43,943 bases of DNA from Verrucomicrobiaceae bacterium (GTDB lineage: Bacteria > Verrucomicrobiota > Verrucomicrobiia > Verrucomicrobiales > V1-33): assembly GCA_027483175.1 (NCBI GenBank), contig JAIXVE010000169.1, positions 1-43,943 of the forward strand. The letters are read 5' to 3'. Shown here piece after piece: positions 7,361 to 17,313 of this stretch. Position 1 is the first letter of the stretch; each line of letters begins with the position of its first letter. The position numbers and the translations under genes were made by a program. The notes below the pieces were generated by a model, which was not told the origin of the DNA, made no database searches, and was given only the letters and a program-made list of their open reading frames with translations.

Positions 7361-10300
7361 CGAGGGGGCCGACGATCCAGACCCCGAGGATGGCGGCGTT
7401 GAGGGGGATGGTGCTGCTGCGGAAGTCGAGTGGCTGCCAGTGACGGCCGAAGGCCTCGCCTTCCCAGATGAAGCGTTTTTCGCGGCCGAAGAAGACGTTG
7501 GGTTTTGATTTGCGGCGTTTGTCGGTGCGGACCATTTCTGCTTTGCTGATGAGGTCGCGGACCTTCTGATTTTCGAAGATCTGTTCAGCGGAGACGGTGA
7601 CATCGCCTGGGCGGTGGGCGTCGGGGTCGAAGGCGCTGGCGTTGACCTCGTCCATGATGCGCTGGATGCGGCGGACGAGGGCGTCTGGGGAGCGTTCTTC
7701 GAGGCCGGAGATCTTGGCGAGGGCGTCTTTGGCCATGGAGAGCTGGCGTTCCATGGGAGGTAGCGGGGATTTGGAGGCGGCGAGGGCGTTGCTGAGGGAT
7801 TTGATGCGGTCGTTGAGGACATCCTGGGCCTCGTTGAGCGGGTTATGATAGGCCTGAGTGAGGACGAGGCCTTCGTAGGACCAGCGGAGCGGCATGAATT
7901 CGCAGATGAAAGGGACGCGGAGATTGCTGGGGCTGTCCTGGGAGTCGGGGTGGTCGCCTGGGCGGAGCCATTTGCGGATGCTGTGGACGAAGTCGAGGTT
8001 GCGGTTCATTTCCTCGTATTTGATGAGGGCTCCGCCGAGGATGATCTGGGGGATGAGGATGAGGGGGATGACGTTGAGGGCGGTTTTGGCGTCGCGGACG
8101 AGACTGGAGACGAGGAGCCCGATGCTGACGCCGCAGAGGGAAGTGAGGAACATCCAGAAGAGATAGGGGAGGAACATTTCGCGGACCTCGAGGATGCTGT
8201 TGCCGATGGCGAGGTAGATGACGTCCTGGGCGAGGGAGACGGCACCGAGGGCGAGCATTTTGGAGAGGATGTAGCCGGCGGCGTTCTTGGAGTAGTTGCG
8301 TTCGCGCTGGAGGAGGACGCGGTCGCGGATGATTTCGTCGGCGCTGTTGGTGAGGCCAAGGAACATGGCGACGACGAGCGACATGAAGAGGTAGGTGGGG
8401 ATGTGGAAGGCGGAGGCGAACGTGTAGTCGCCGTCTTCCGACCACCTGAGGACGGAGGCGATGAGCCCAGCGAGGAGAGGGGCCTCGAGGAGCGTGGTGA
8501 CCATGTTAGCGCGGTTGCGGAGGCGGCTGAGGACGGCGCGGCGCATCATGACGCCGAGGCGGACCCGGCGTTCGCGGTGGGAGACCGGGTCGGGGGAAGC
8601 GGTGGCGGCGGCGGCGGCGGGCGGGGAGGTGCTAGTGCCCTGGAGCGAGCCGTCGTCGCGGTGGAGACTAGCGTCTTTGACGTCCTTGATGACGAGGTGT
8701 GCCTGGAAGCGGTCGCGCCAGAAGTCAGGTGAGAAGCGGCGAGCGGGGGCCATGTGGCCGCGGGCGTCTTCCTCGTAGAGCGCGTCGCCGCTGAGGTCGC
8801 GGAGAGGGGTTTCGAGGACATCGAAGACGAATTCCGGCTGATGGAAGTCGGGGGGCGGGAGCGTGGCTCCGGCCTGTTCTGCGGGTGCGGCGAGTTGTTC
8901 GGTCCATGCGTCGCGGAAGTAGGCGAGCATGTCTTTGGGGTTGCCGAAGAAGACGAGCTTGCCGCCGTTGTCGAGGAGGATGGCTTTCTGGAAGAGCTGG
9001 AAGAGACGGGCGCTGGGCTGGTGGATGCTGACGAAGACGATTTTGTTATGGGCGAGCCCGCGGATGATTTCGAGGACGTGTTCCGAGTCTTTGGAGGAGA
9101 GGCCTGAGGTGGGTTCGTCGAAGAGGAAGACATCGGCCGGGGTGATCATGTCGAGGCCGACGTTGAGGCGTTTGCGTTCGCCGCTGGAGAGGATTTTCTG
9201 TTCGGGGAGGCCGGCGGGTCTGTTGCGGCGTTCGTTGAGGCCGAGTTCGATGAGTTTGGCGTCGACGCGGCGTGAGATGTCGCGGCGTTTGAGGTGAGGC
9301 GAGCGCATGGTGGCGGCGCACTCGAGGTTTTCCTGAACGGTGAGGAGCGGGTCGAAGGCGTCTTCGTGGGGGATGTAGCTGATGAAAGGGCAGAGGAGGT
9401 TGAGGTTAGAGTAGAGCGGGGAGTCGTTCATGAGGACGGCTCCCTGAGCGGGTTTGAGGTGACCAGCGAGGATGCGGAGGAGACTGCTTTTGCCTGAGCC
9501 GGAGGGGCCGAGGACGCAGACCATTTCGCCGCGGCGGACGGAGAAGCTGACACTGTCGACGGCGGGGACCCCGCGGCCGAACGAGTGGCTGACGTCGACG
9601 ACGTCGAGCTGGCGGATGATGTTGCGTTCTTCCTCGATGATGCCGTCGGCGAAGCGGCAGCGGAGGTACTGGCCCTCGCCGAGCGAGATGACGGCTCCGT
9701 CGGCGAGGGGGGCTTTTTCCTTTTCGCGGACGGACTGGCGTTCGACGGTTAGGGGGCGAGGGGATTTGAGGACCTCGAGTTCGCCGGTTTTGGCTTCCGG
9801 GTCGAAGCGGATGCTGAGGAGGAGTTCGGAGCGGAGGGAAGGGGAGAGGAGGATATCGCCGCTGCGGAGGAGGGCTGGGTTATTGGAGACGAGGTATTCG
9901 GCGCGGCCTGGGTGGAGGTCGAAGCGGCCGCCCATTTCGCGGGCGCGGCGTCTGAGTTCGGCGAAGGAGATGCCGGTGCCGTCGGGGAAGGCGATGCGGT
10001 CGGTGAGGGAGGCAGTGAGTTTCTGGTTAGGGAGGAGGCGGAGACCGGAGACGCGGAGGTCGGCGCGGCGGAGGGCGGTGACTTCGACGGAGAGGCCGAA
10101 GGCGATGCGGAGGACACTGCTGCGGGAGCGTTCGCGTTCGAGGAACGGGCTGCCGGAGGAATTGAGGCCGAGGAAGAGGGAAGTGGAGGAGACTCCTTTT
10201 CTGGCGTTGAGGTAGAAGACGAGGTCCTGGTGGTCGATGACGTGGTCGCCGAGGACGACGCGCTGACCGTCGTAGAGCCGGAGGAATTCGCCGGTGCCGA

Positions 10301-10985
10301 GCTGACGGCCGCGGGCGATGACGGGAGCGGTGCCGGTGTTTTTGAGGAGGAGGAGGTCCTGGAAGCGGAAGACGGTGAGGCTGTGAGGGCCGGAGAGGTG
10401 GTCGAGGACGAGATCGGCTGGGGGGCTGCCGCCGATGTCGAGCATTTCGAGGACGGCGGAGGCGGCGGAGGATTCGGAGGGGCCGACTTCGGCGAGTTGG
10501 CCGACGATGGCGCGTGCTTCCTGGGCCATGCCCATGCGGGCCATGAAGGATTCGAAGGCGGACATTTCGCCTGCGAGGGTGGAGCATCTGGTGATGAGGA
10601 CGTAGAGCTGGACGGCGAGCTGGATTTTTTCGTCGTGGTCGAGCATGCCGTCGAGTTCAGCGGCCATGGCGACGAGGTCCTGGGGTTCGCTGAGGGCCTT
10701 GCGGTAGAGGGCGCGGAGTTCGGAGTAGACGGCTTCGGGGTAGTCGTAGCGCATGAAGCCGAGACTGCTTTCGATTTCCTCCTCGTGGGCTTCGCCGTCG
10801 AGTTTACTGAAGCCAGCGTAGACCCTGATGAGGAGGGGCATGAGCTGGCGGCGGAGCGGGCGGCCGCGGATTTTGCGGACGATGCGGCGGAGGCGGCCGT
10901 CGTTGGAGGTTTCGAACATGCCTTTGGGCGGGGGCGAGGAGGAGGCATGGCCCTCTGGGGTTTCGGGCGAGGAGGGGAGGCTCAT
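7317..10985 (-). CDS. TerB-like / ABCG-type ABC transporter fusion (ATPase plus permease)
   Basis: One 1222-residue chain. Residues 45-165 look like a TerB-type helical domain, with an acidic KLDGEAHEEEIE segment and LDHDEKIQL. Residues about 195-450 are beta-rich and not recognised; the 427-447 part is faintly FHA-like. An ABC ATPase of the ABCG/White class follows: Walker A GPSGSGKSS (493-501), signature LSSGERK (599-605, Ser for the usual Gly), Walker B VFLFDEP (619-625) and switch His655. An ABC2-type permease from about 810 to the end has five or six hydrophobic helices and a long loop between the last two. A lipid, pigment or drug-like export substrate is typical of the class but unknown here. 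The TerB-like part may sense membrane or metal state, which is inference. Confidence 0.88.
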   Translation of the reverse strand: MSLPSSPETPEGHASSSPPPKGMFETSNDGRLRRIVRKIRGRPLRRQLMPLLIRVYAGFSKLDGEAHEEEIESSLGFMRYDYPEAVYSELRALYRKALSEPQDLVAMAAELDGMLDHDEKIQLAVQLYVLITRCSTLAGEMSAFESFMARMGMAQEARAIVGQLAEVGPSESSAASAVLEMLDIGGSPPADLVLDHLSGPHSLTVFRFQDLLLLKNTGTAPVIARGRQLGTGEFLRLYDGQRVVLGDHVIDHQDLVFYLNARKGVSSTSLFLGLNSSGSPFLERERSRSSVLRIAFGLSVEVTALRRADLRVSGLRLLPNQKLTASLTDRIAFPDGTGISFAELRRRAREMGGRFDLHPGRAEYLVSNNPALLRSGDILLSPSLRSELLLSIRFDPEAKTGELEVLKSPRPLTVERQSVREKEKAPLADGAVISLGEGQYLRCRFADGIIEEERNIIRQLDVVDVSHSFGRGVPAVDSVSFSVRRGEMVCVLGPSGSGKSSLLRILAGHLKPAQGAVLMNDSPLYSNLNLLCPFISYIPHEDAFDPLLTVQENLECAATMRSPHLKRRDISRRVDAKLIELGLNERRNRPAGLPEQKILSSGERKRLNVGLDMITPADVFLFDEPTSGLSSKDSEHVLEIIRGLAHNKIVFVSIHQPSARLFQLFQKAILLDNGGKLVFFGNPKDMLAYFRDAWTEQLAAPAEQAGATLPPPDFHQPEFVFDVLETPLRDLSGDALYEEDARGHMAPARRFSPDFWRDRFQAHLVIKDVKDASLHRDDGSLQGTSTSPPAAAAATASPDPVSHRERRVRLGVMMRRAVLSRLRNRANMVTTLLEAPLLAGLIASVLRWSEDGDYTFASAFHIPTYLFMSLVVAMFLGLTNSADEIIRDRVLLQRERNYSKNAAGYILSKMLALGAVSLAQDVIYLAIGNSILEVREMFLPYLFWMFLTSLCGVSIGLLVSSLVRDAKTALNVIPLILIPQIILGGALIKYEEMNRNLDFVHSIRKWLRPGDHPDSQDSPSNLRVPFICEFMPLRWSYEGLVLTQAYHNPLNEAQDVLNDRIKSLSNALAASKSPLPPMERQLSMAKDALAKISGLEERSPDALVRRIQRIMDEVNASAFDPDAHRPGDVTVSAEQIFENQKVRDLISKAEMVRTDKRRKSKPNVFFGREKRFIWEGEAFGRHWQPLDFRSSTIPLNAAILGVWIVGPLVILYLVLRRQLRRV

Positions 10986-11083
10986 GCGGGAGGTGGAGAG
11001 AGAGTGGGCGGAGACGGAGCGGTGAGCGAGTCAGTGCCACTGGGCGGGAGGAGCCGCAAGCTTGTGGGGCGGGAAGCGGGCAG

Positions 11084-11128
11084 AAAAAAACCGGAGGCAC
11101 CGTCTGATGGGACGGCAGCCTCCGGTTT
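11084..11128 (-). terminator. Rho-independent terminator after the aquaporin gene
   Basis: Read on the - strand, an 11 bp outer stem (AAACCGGAGGC with GCCTCCGGTTT) encloses an inner CCGTC/GACGG stem and is followed at once by seven T residues. It lies about 20 bp after the aquaporin stop and before the start of the next - strand gene. Confidence 0.9.
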
Positions 11129-11147
11129 AGTGAAGAGGGGCTGGAAA

Positions 11148-11828
<681 letters not shown>

Positions 11829-11892
11829 TCAAGGTGCAAATCGTGCAACGACGGGTCAACCACTGTAATGCGGGGGGCTGACGGAAGAGGAA

Positions 11893-12636
11893 TCAGGGGC
11901 GCGGGGAGCGTGGGGGGACGTAGTAGGGGGAGGGAGCGGGCGCGGTGGAAGGGGAGACCTTGGTGCGGATCCATGAGCTGGCGCGATTGAGACTGTCTTT
12001 GACGGCGGAGGCGCTGCGGCCGGCGACGTCGCGGGTGCGGTACCACAGTTCTTCGGCCTGGGAGGAGGGTTGCTGGGAGGGGTTGGAGGCGGCGGCGGTG
12101 GTTGAGAACCACTGAGTGGCGAGGATTTTGCCGGAGGAGGCGGAGACGGTGACTTCGCCGGTTTTGCGGCCGAGGGCGTCATTGAGGACGAGGAACCAGA
12201 CGGGGGAGGAGGCGCGGGCGGGGGATTGGAGCCGGTAGTGGACTGAGTGGAAGCCGATGCGGGCGGCTTTGGCGGCGGCTTCGGCGCGGGAGAAGGCGAG
12301 CGTGCTGTCGAAGGCGACGGATTTGAGGGAGAGGAGTGGGGAGTTGGCGGAGGCGGCGGCTTTGGGAGGGAGCGGGCCTTCGGCGATGACGCCGGATTCA
12401 TTGATGAAGAATTCGCGGAGCGTGCCGTCGGCGTCTGAGGCGACCATGCGCCATGCGGCTGGTTGGTCGGCACCGTTTTCGCCGGTGACGAGGACGATGC
12501 GGGTGAGGTAGGCGGCGCCGCGTTCGCGGCCGGCGGTGCGGAGGGCGTCGCGGGCGGAGATGGCGCCGGCGAAGGATGAGCCTGCGGAGAGGAGGAGGAC
12601 GGCGAGCGAGCGGAGGAGGACAGGTGCGGTGCGCAT
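11893..12636 (-). CDS. Exported protein with PepSY-like repeats
   Basis: The 247-residue product has a Sec signal (basic MRTAPVLLR, hydrophobic core, likely cut near SFA-GA at about 23-24). The mature part has two similar blocks. Each has a helix starting ISARDAL or FSRAEAA, then a strand region with Trp (AAWRMVASD; PVWFLVLND), then a Gly turn (DGTLREFFIN; GEVTVSASSGKIL). That order is like PepSY domains, which inhibit peptidases or bind partners outside the membrane. A Ser/Pro-rich tail ends the chain. It is divergent from the ABC-F gene. The PepSY call is by pattern only. Confidence 0.6.
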   Translation of the reverse strand: MRTAPVLLRSLAVLLLSAGSSFAGAISARDALRTAGRERGAAYLTRIVLVTGENGADQPAAWRMVASDADGTLREFFINESGVIAEGPLPPKAAASANSPLLSLKSVAFDSTLAFSRAEAAAKAARIGFHSVHYRLQSPARASSPVWFLVLNDALGRKTGEVTVSASSGKILATQWFSTTAAASNPSQQPSSQAEELWYRTRDVAGRSASAVKDSLNRASSWIRTKVSPSTAPAPSPYYVPPRSPRP

Positions 12637-12746
12637 GGGACTGAGGGAACGTGCGGGAAGCGGGGGCTGGGTTCAACCGGGGAACGCGAAGGGGAGATTC
12701 CCGGCTTGCTGCGGTGCTGGGTGGCCCGTAGAGCCTGCGGTTTTCT

Positions 12747-14636
12747 ATGGCTGCGCTTGTATCTGTTAAAGACTTGACCCTTTCGTTCGGCAATCAGGAT
12801 GTGCTTGCCGGGGCGACGCTGGCGGTGGAGGAGGGGGAGAAGGTGGGCCTTGTGGGGAGGAATGGCTGTGGGAAGAGCAGCCTGCTGAAGATCATTGCGG
12901 GGGTGGAGAAGGCGGATGGGGGGACGGTGTCGTTGCGGAACGACATGGTGATCGGGTGGTTGCCGCAGGAGTTTGAGTTGAGGGATGACGCGACGGTGGA
13001 GGAGAATGTGCGGGACGGGGCGGCGGAGTTGCTGGGGTTGATCGCGCGGTATGAGTCCGGGGAGGCTGGGGGACATGAGGAGAACCGGTTGCTGGAGACG
13101 ATCGAGCGGCGGGGTGGGTGGGAGATTGACAGCCGGGTGAAGATGATGATGACCGAGCTGGGGTGTCCTCCGGCGGGGAGGAGGACCGGGGAATTGTCAG
13201 GTGGGGAGAAGCGTCGGGTGGCGCTGGCGCGGGCGCTGGTGACGGCGCCGGATCTGCTGCTGCTGGACGAGCCGACGAACCATCTGGACACGGAGTCGAT
13301 TGCGTGGCTGGAGGAGTGGCTGAAGGCGTCGCGGAGTGCGTGTCTGTTTGTGACGCACGACCGTTATTTTCTGGATAGGATTGCGACGAGGATTGCGGAG
13401 ATTGATGCGGGGAAGGTGTGGGTACACGAGGGGAACTACACGGATTATCTGGGTGGACGGGCGTCGCGTCAGGCGGCGGATGCGGCGAAGGAGGAGCGGC
13501 GGCAGACCTTTTTGCGGAAGGAGATCGAGTGGGTGCGTGCGGGGGTGAAGGCGCGGACGACGAAGTCGCAGAGTCGGCTGGATAACTTCGACAAGATTGC
13601 GTCGGAGAAGGCACCGGAGGTGGAGCAGGACATTGAGTTGCTGATTCCGCCGCCGCCGCCGATGGGGAATGTGATTGTGACGGCGAAAGGGATCGGGGCG
13701 GTGGCTGGGGGGCGGCGGTTGTTTGCGGGGTTTGATCTGGAGTTTGCAGCGGGGACGTGCACGGGGATAGTGGGGCGGAACGGGATGGGGAAGACGACCC
13801 TGCTGCGATTGCTGATGGGATTGGCGGCTCCTGCGGAGGGGAGTGTGACGATCGGGCGGAATGTGGTCTTCAACTATGTGGATCAGCACCGGCTGACGCT
13901 GGATGGATCGAAGAGCCTGATTGAGGAGATTGGCGGGAACAGTGATTTCATCACCTGGGGCGGGCAGAAGCTGCATGTGAGGAGTTATCTGAAGCGGTTT
14001 CTGTTTTCGGATGACCGGGTGTCGCAGCGGGTAGAGGTGTTGTCAGGAGGGGAGCGGAGCCGGCTGCTGTTAGCGAAGATATTGTGCCGGGGCGGGAATT
14101 TTCTGGTGCTGGACGAACCGACTAACGATCTGGATCTGGCGACCCTGCAGGTGCTGGAGGAGGCGCTGCTGGAGTATAAGGGTTGCGGGGTGGTGGTGAG
14201 CCACGACCGGTGGTTTCTGGACCGGATCTGCGACCGGGTGATTGTGTTTGAGGAGAACGGGCCGCATGTGCAGGAGGGGAATTACTCCTATTATCTGGAG
14301 AAGAGCCGTGATCGATTGGCGGCGGAGCGGAGTGCGGCGGCTTCGGCGGCGAAGGCAGCGGCGGCGGTGGCAGCGGCGGCTCCGAAGGTGAAGGAGAAGG
14401 CGCGGAAGCTGACGTGGAAGGAGGAGCGGGAGTTGGAGGGATTGGAGGGGAAGATCATGGAGCTGGAGGAGGCGGTGGCGGCGATTGAGGCGCAGCTGGG
14501 GGATCCGGCGTTTTTCGTGACGCGGGCGGCGGAGGCACCGGGGATGATTGCGGAGGTGGACGCGCGAAAGCTGGAGATTCAGGGGATGTATGCGCGATGG
14601 GAGGAGCTGGAGGCGCTGAAGGCGGCGGCGGGTTGA
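12747..14636 (+). CDS. ABC-F family ATPase, Uup-like
   Basis: This 629-residue soluble protein has two ABC ATPase domains and no membrane helices. The first has Walker A GRNGCGKSS (about 37-45), signature LSGGEKRR (about 150) and Walker B LLLLDEPTNHLDT. The second has GRNGMGKTT (from about 343), LSGGERSR (about 432) and VLDEPTNDLDLATL. A Lys/Glu-rich linker lies between the two domains, as in ABC-F proteins. The C-terminal 100 residues (Ala/Lys-rich, then WKEERELEGLEGKIMELEEAV) form a coiled coil like that of Uup. ABC-F proteins act on ribosomes to relieve stalls or, for Uup, also affect DNA branch intermediates. The Uup assignment relies on the C-terminal coiled coil. Confidence 0.9.
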   Translation: MAALVSVKDLTLSFGNQDVLAGATLAVEEGEKVGLVGRNGCGKSSLLKIIAGVEKADGGTVSLRNDMVIGWLPQEFELRDDATVEENVRDGAAELLGLIARYESGEAGGHEENRLLETIERRGGWEIDSRVKMMMTELGCPPAGRRTGELSGGEKRRVALARALVTAPDLLLLDEPTNHLDTESIAWLEEWLKASRSACLFVTHDRYFLDRIATRIAEIDAGKVWVHEGNYTDYLGGRASRQAADAAKEERRQTFLRKEIEWVRAGVKARTTKSQSRLDNFDKIASEKAPEVEQDIELLIPPPPPMGNVIVTAKGIGAVAGGRRLFAGFDLEFAAGTCTGIVGRNGMGKTTLLRLLMGLAAPAEGSVTIGRNVVFNYVDQHRLTLDGSKSLIEEIGGNSDFITWGGQKLHVRSYLKRFLFSDDRVSQRVEVLSGGERSRLLLAKILCRGGNFLVLDEPTNDLDLATLQVLEEALLEYKGCGVVVSHDRWFLDRICDRVIVFEENGPHVQEGNYSYYLEKSRDRLAAERSAAASAAKAAAAVAAAAPKVKEKARKLTWKEERELEGLEGKIMELEEAVAAIEAQLGDPAFFVTRAAEAPGMIAEVDARKLEIQGMYARWEELEALKAAAG

Positions 14637-14679
14637 GGGGTGGTGCGGGGATTTTCGTTGCCGGGGTGAGTGGACCGGG

Positions 14680-17244
14680 TTGAATGGAGGCGAGAGATTT
14701 GCCGCTGTGAGAGCTGATTCCGACGATGAGAGAACCGGTGTTGCGGCAGCGGGTCGGGTGACTGTGGGTGGGAAGTGGTTTCGGCGGGGCGGGGAGAAGC
14801 TGGTGCTGCACGGGGTGGCGTACGGGCCGTTCGGGTCGGAGGAAGGAGGGGACGGGTTACCGGGGCGGGAGCGTGCGGCTGAGGATCTGAGGATGATTGC
14901 GGCGTGGGGCGGGAAGGTGGTTAGGGTGTACACGGTGCCGCCGGGTTGGTTTCTGGATCTGTGCGGGGAGAATGGGTTGGTGGTGCTGGCGGGGGTGCCG
15001 TGGGCAGTGCATGCGGATTTTCTGAGTGGCGAGGTGGAGCGGGAGATTGCGAAGCGGGCGGTGCGGGAGGCGGCGCGGGCGCTGGCGGGGCGGGAGGAAG
15101 TGGCGGCGCTGCTGGTGGGGAATGAGATTCCGGCGGTGCTGGTGCGGTGGCTAGGGTGGCGGCGGGTGAGGGCGTTTCTGGAGGACTTGATCGATGTGGT
15201 GAGGGAGGAGGTTCCGGATCTGCTGGTGGGCTATGCGAATTATCCTAGCACGGAGGTGCTGGTGCCTGGGAATGCGGATTTTCTGGCGTGCAATGTGTAT
15301 CTGGAGGATCCGGAGGCGCTGGGGCGGTATCTGGCGCGATTGCAGAATCTGGCGGGGGACCGGCCGCTGCTGATATCGGAGATCGGGGCGGATGTGCTGG
15401 GGATGGGGGAGGAGCGGCAGGCGGAGTTGCTGCGGGAGACGGTGGAGCGATGCCGGGAGGCCGGGGTGGCGGGGCAGGTGGTGTTTGCGTTCACGGATGA
15501 GTGGCACCGAGGGGGCGGTCAGGTGGAGGGGTGGCGGTTCGGGCTGACGGATGCGGAGCGGCGGCCGCGGCTGGCGTGGGGGGAGCTGGCGGGCGGGTGG
15601 CCTGGGGAGGTGATGAGGGAGGGCGGGCCGGGGATGCGGGTGTCGGTGGTGGTGTGCACGCGGAATGGAGTGAGGACGTTAGGGGAATGTCTGGGAGGAC
15701 TGGCGCGGGTGAGGTATGGGGATTATGAGGTGATTGTGGTGGATGATGGGTCGGACGGCGGGATTGCGGAGATTTGTGAGGGGTTTGCGGGGGTGCGTTA
15801 TGTGAGGCAGGAGGCGGCGGGACTGGCGATGGCGCGGAATACGGGGGCGGCGGTGGCGACTGGGGGGATCATTGCGTACACGGATGACGACTGTGTGCCG
15901 GACGAAGACTGGCTGAATTTTCTGGTGAGGGCGTTTGCGGATCCTGCGGTGGGGGCGGCGGGCGGGCCTAACGTTCCGCCGGCGGCGGTGAATGCGGTGC
16001 AGGCGAGTGTGATTGCGGCTCCGGGTGGGCCGGCGCATGTGCTGACGGGGGATCGAGAGGCGGAGCATTTGCCGGGATGCAATCTGGCGGTGCGGCGGGA
16101 GGCGTTTGCGGCGGTGGGCGGGTTTCGGGCGGAGTATCACGCGGCGGGGGACGACGTGGATTTCTGCTGGCGGCTGCTGGAGGCGGGGTGGCGGCTGGAG
16201 TATGTGGCGGCGGCGATGGTGTGGCATTACCGTCGGTTCACGGCGCGGGCGTATCTGAGGCAGCAGTGGGGTTATGGGAAGGCGGAGGCGCTGCTGATGC
16301 GGGTGCATGGCGAGCGGTTCGGGGTGAGTGGCGGGGCGAGGTGGCGCGGGGTGGTTTATGATGCGGCGGCGGGGCGATTGGGAGGGGCTGGGGTGTCGAT
16401 TTACGGGGGGATGTTCGGGATGGCTGGGTATCAGATTGTTTATCGGCGGGAGGTGCCGGGATGGGCGTGGCTGGTGATGACGGTGCCGTGGTGGCTGGTG
16501 GTGGCCGGGTTGCTGCTGCTGGGGTTGTGGCGTGTGGAGATGGTGGTGGCGGGCTTGGTGATGGCGGCGGTGCCGGTGGTGCTGGCGTGGCGCGGGGCGC
16601 GTGGGTTGCGGATGGGTGCGATGTGGGATGAGGATGCGGGGGCGAGGTGGATGCTGCGTGGGTTGCTGCTGGCGCAGCCGGTGGTGCGGAGTGCGGCGAG
16701 GATGTGGTGGGGGGTGCAGGTGGGCGGGTGGCCTCGCGGGGGGCGCGGGGAGTGGCGCTGGCCGCGTGGAGCGTGGAAATGGAGAGTGCGTGGCGGGCGG
16801 GGATTGGTGCGGGAGTATTGGAGTGCGGGTGGTGTCGGGAGGGAGTCGTTGCTGGCGGCCTTGGAGGGGAGCGGGAGCGTGCGGGTGGGGGATGAGTGGG
16901 ATGACTGGGATGTGAGCTGGGTGGATGAGGGCGGGTGGGAAGTGCGGGTGAGCACGGTGACGGAGTATCACCGGGAGGGGGCGCGGACGAAGGTGCGGAT
17001 CGCGGTGGTGGCGGTGGTGGGGTGGCTGGAGCTTTGGTTTGCTGGAGTGGTGGTGAGTGCGGTGCTGATGGTTTTAAGGGGAACGATGGCGGTGCCTAAT
17101 GTGGTGCCGATGGCGATCTGGGGTGCGGTGATCTGGGAATGGCGGCGACGCGGGGTGGTGCGGCGAGCGGCGGCGGTGGCGGATGTGGAGCGAGCGGCGG
17201 CGGCGGCGGGGCTGGTGGCGGTGCACGCGAATGCGGAGGGATGA
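14680..17244 (+). CDS. Fusion of a clan GH-A glycosidase-like domain and a GT2 glycosyltransferase
   Basis: The 854-residue chain has two enzymatic halves. Residues about 25-310 resemble a TIM-barrel glycosidase of clan GH-A: KLVLHGVAYGPF, then VGNEIP with a candidate acid/base Glu149, and LISEIGAD with a candidate nucleophile Glu234. Residues about 320-540 form a GT2 glycosyltransferase: VSVVVCTRNG, IVVDDGS, the nucleotide-sugar/metal motif DDDCVPD (402-408), GCNLAVRREAF and GDDVDFCWRL. Hydrophobic helices at about 590-640 and 750-800 suggest membrane anchoring. One protein may thus both add and trim sugars of a surface glycan; this is inferred. The start is uncertain: TTG 14680 is the longest, and GTG 14707 or 14758 are plausible. 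No other glycan genes adjoin. Confidence 0.82.
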   Translation: MNGGERFAAVRADSDDERTGVAAAGRVTVGGKWFRRGGEKLVLHGVAYGPFGSEEGGDGLPGRERAAEDLRMIAAWGGKVVRVYTVPPGWFLDLCGENGLVVLAGVPWAVHADFLSGEVEREIAKRAVREAARALAGREEVAALLVGNEIPAVLVRWLGWRRVRAFLEDLIDVVREEVPDLLVGYANYPSTEVLVPGNADFLACNVYLEDPEALGRYLARLQNLAGDRPLLISEIGADVLGMGEERQAELLRETVERCREAGVAGQVVFAFTDEWHRGGGQVEGWRFGLTDAERRPRLAWGELAGGWPGEVMREGGPGMRVSVVVCTRNGVRTLGECLGGLARVRYGDYEVIVVDDGSDGGIAEICEGFAGVRYVRQEAAGLAMARNTGAAVATGGIIAYTDDDCVPDEDWLNFLVRAFADPAVGAAGGPNVPPAAVNAVQASVIAAPGGPAHVLTGDREAEHLPGCNLAVRREAFAAVGGFRAEYHAAGDDVDFCWRLLEAGWRLEYVAAAMVWHYRRFTARAYLRQQWGYGKAEALLMRVHGERFGVSGGARWRGVVYDAAAGRLGGAGVSIYGGMFGMAGYQIVYRREVPGWAWLVMTVPWWLVVAGLLLLGLWRVEMVVAGLVMAAVPVVLAWRGARGLRMGAMWDEDAGARWMLRGLLLAQPVVRSAARMWWGVQVGGWPRGGRGEWRWPRGAWKWRVRGGRGLVREYWSAGGVGRESLLAALEGSGSVRVGDEWDDWDVSWVDEGGWEVRVSTVTEYHREGARTKVRIAVVAVVGWLELWFAGVVVSAVLMVLRGTMAVPNVVPMAIWGAVIWEWRRRGVVRRAAAVADVERAAAAAGLVAVHANAEG

Positions 17245-17313
17245 ATTGAGTGTCCGCTGGACGGGTGGGGCGGAAGCCATTCATGGAACATCAACCCAAT
17301 CCGACATAATTTC

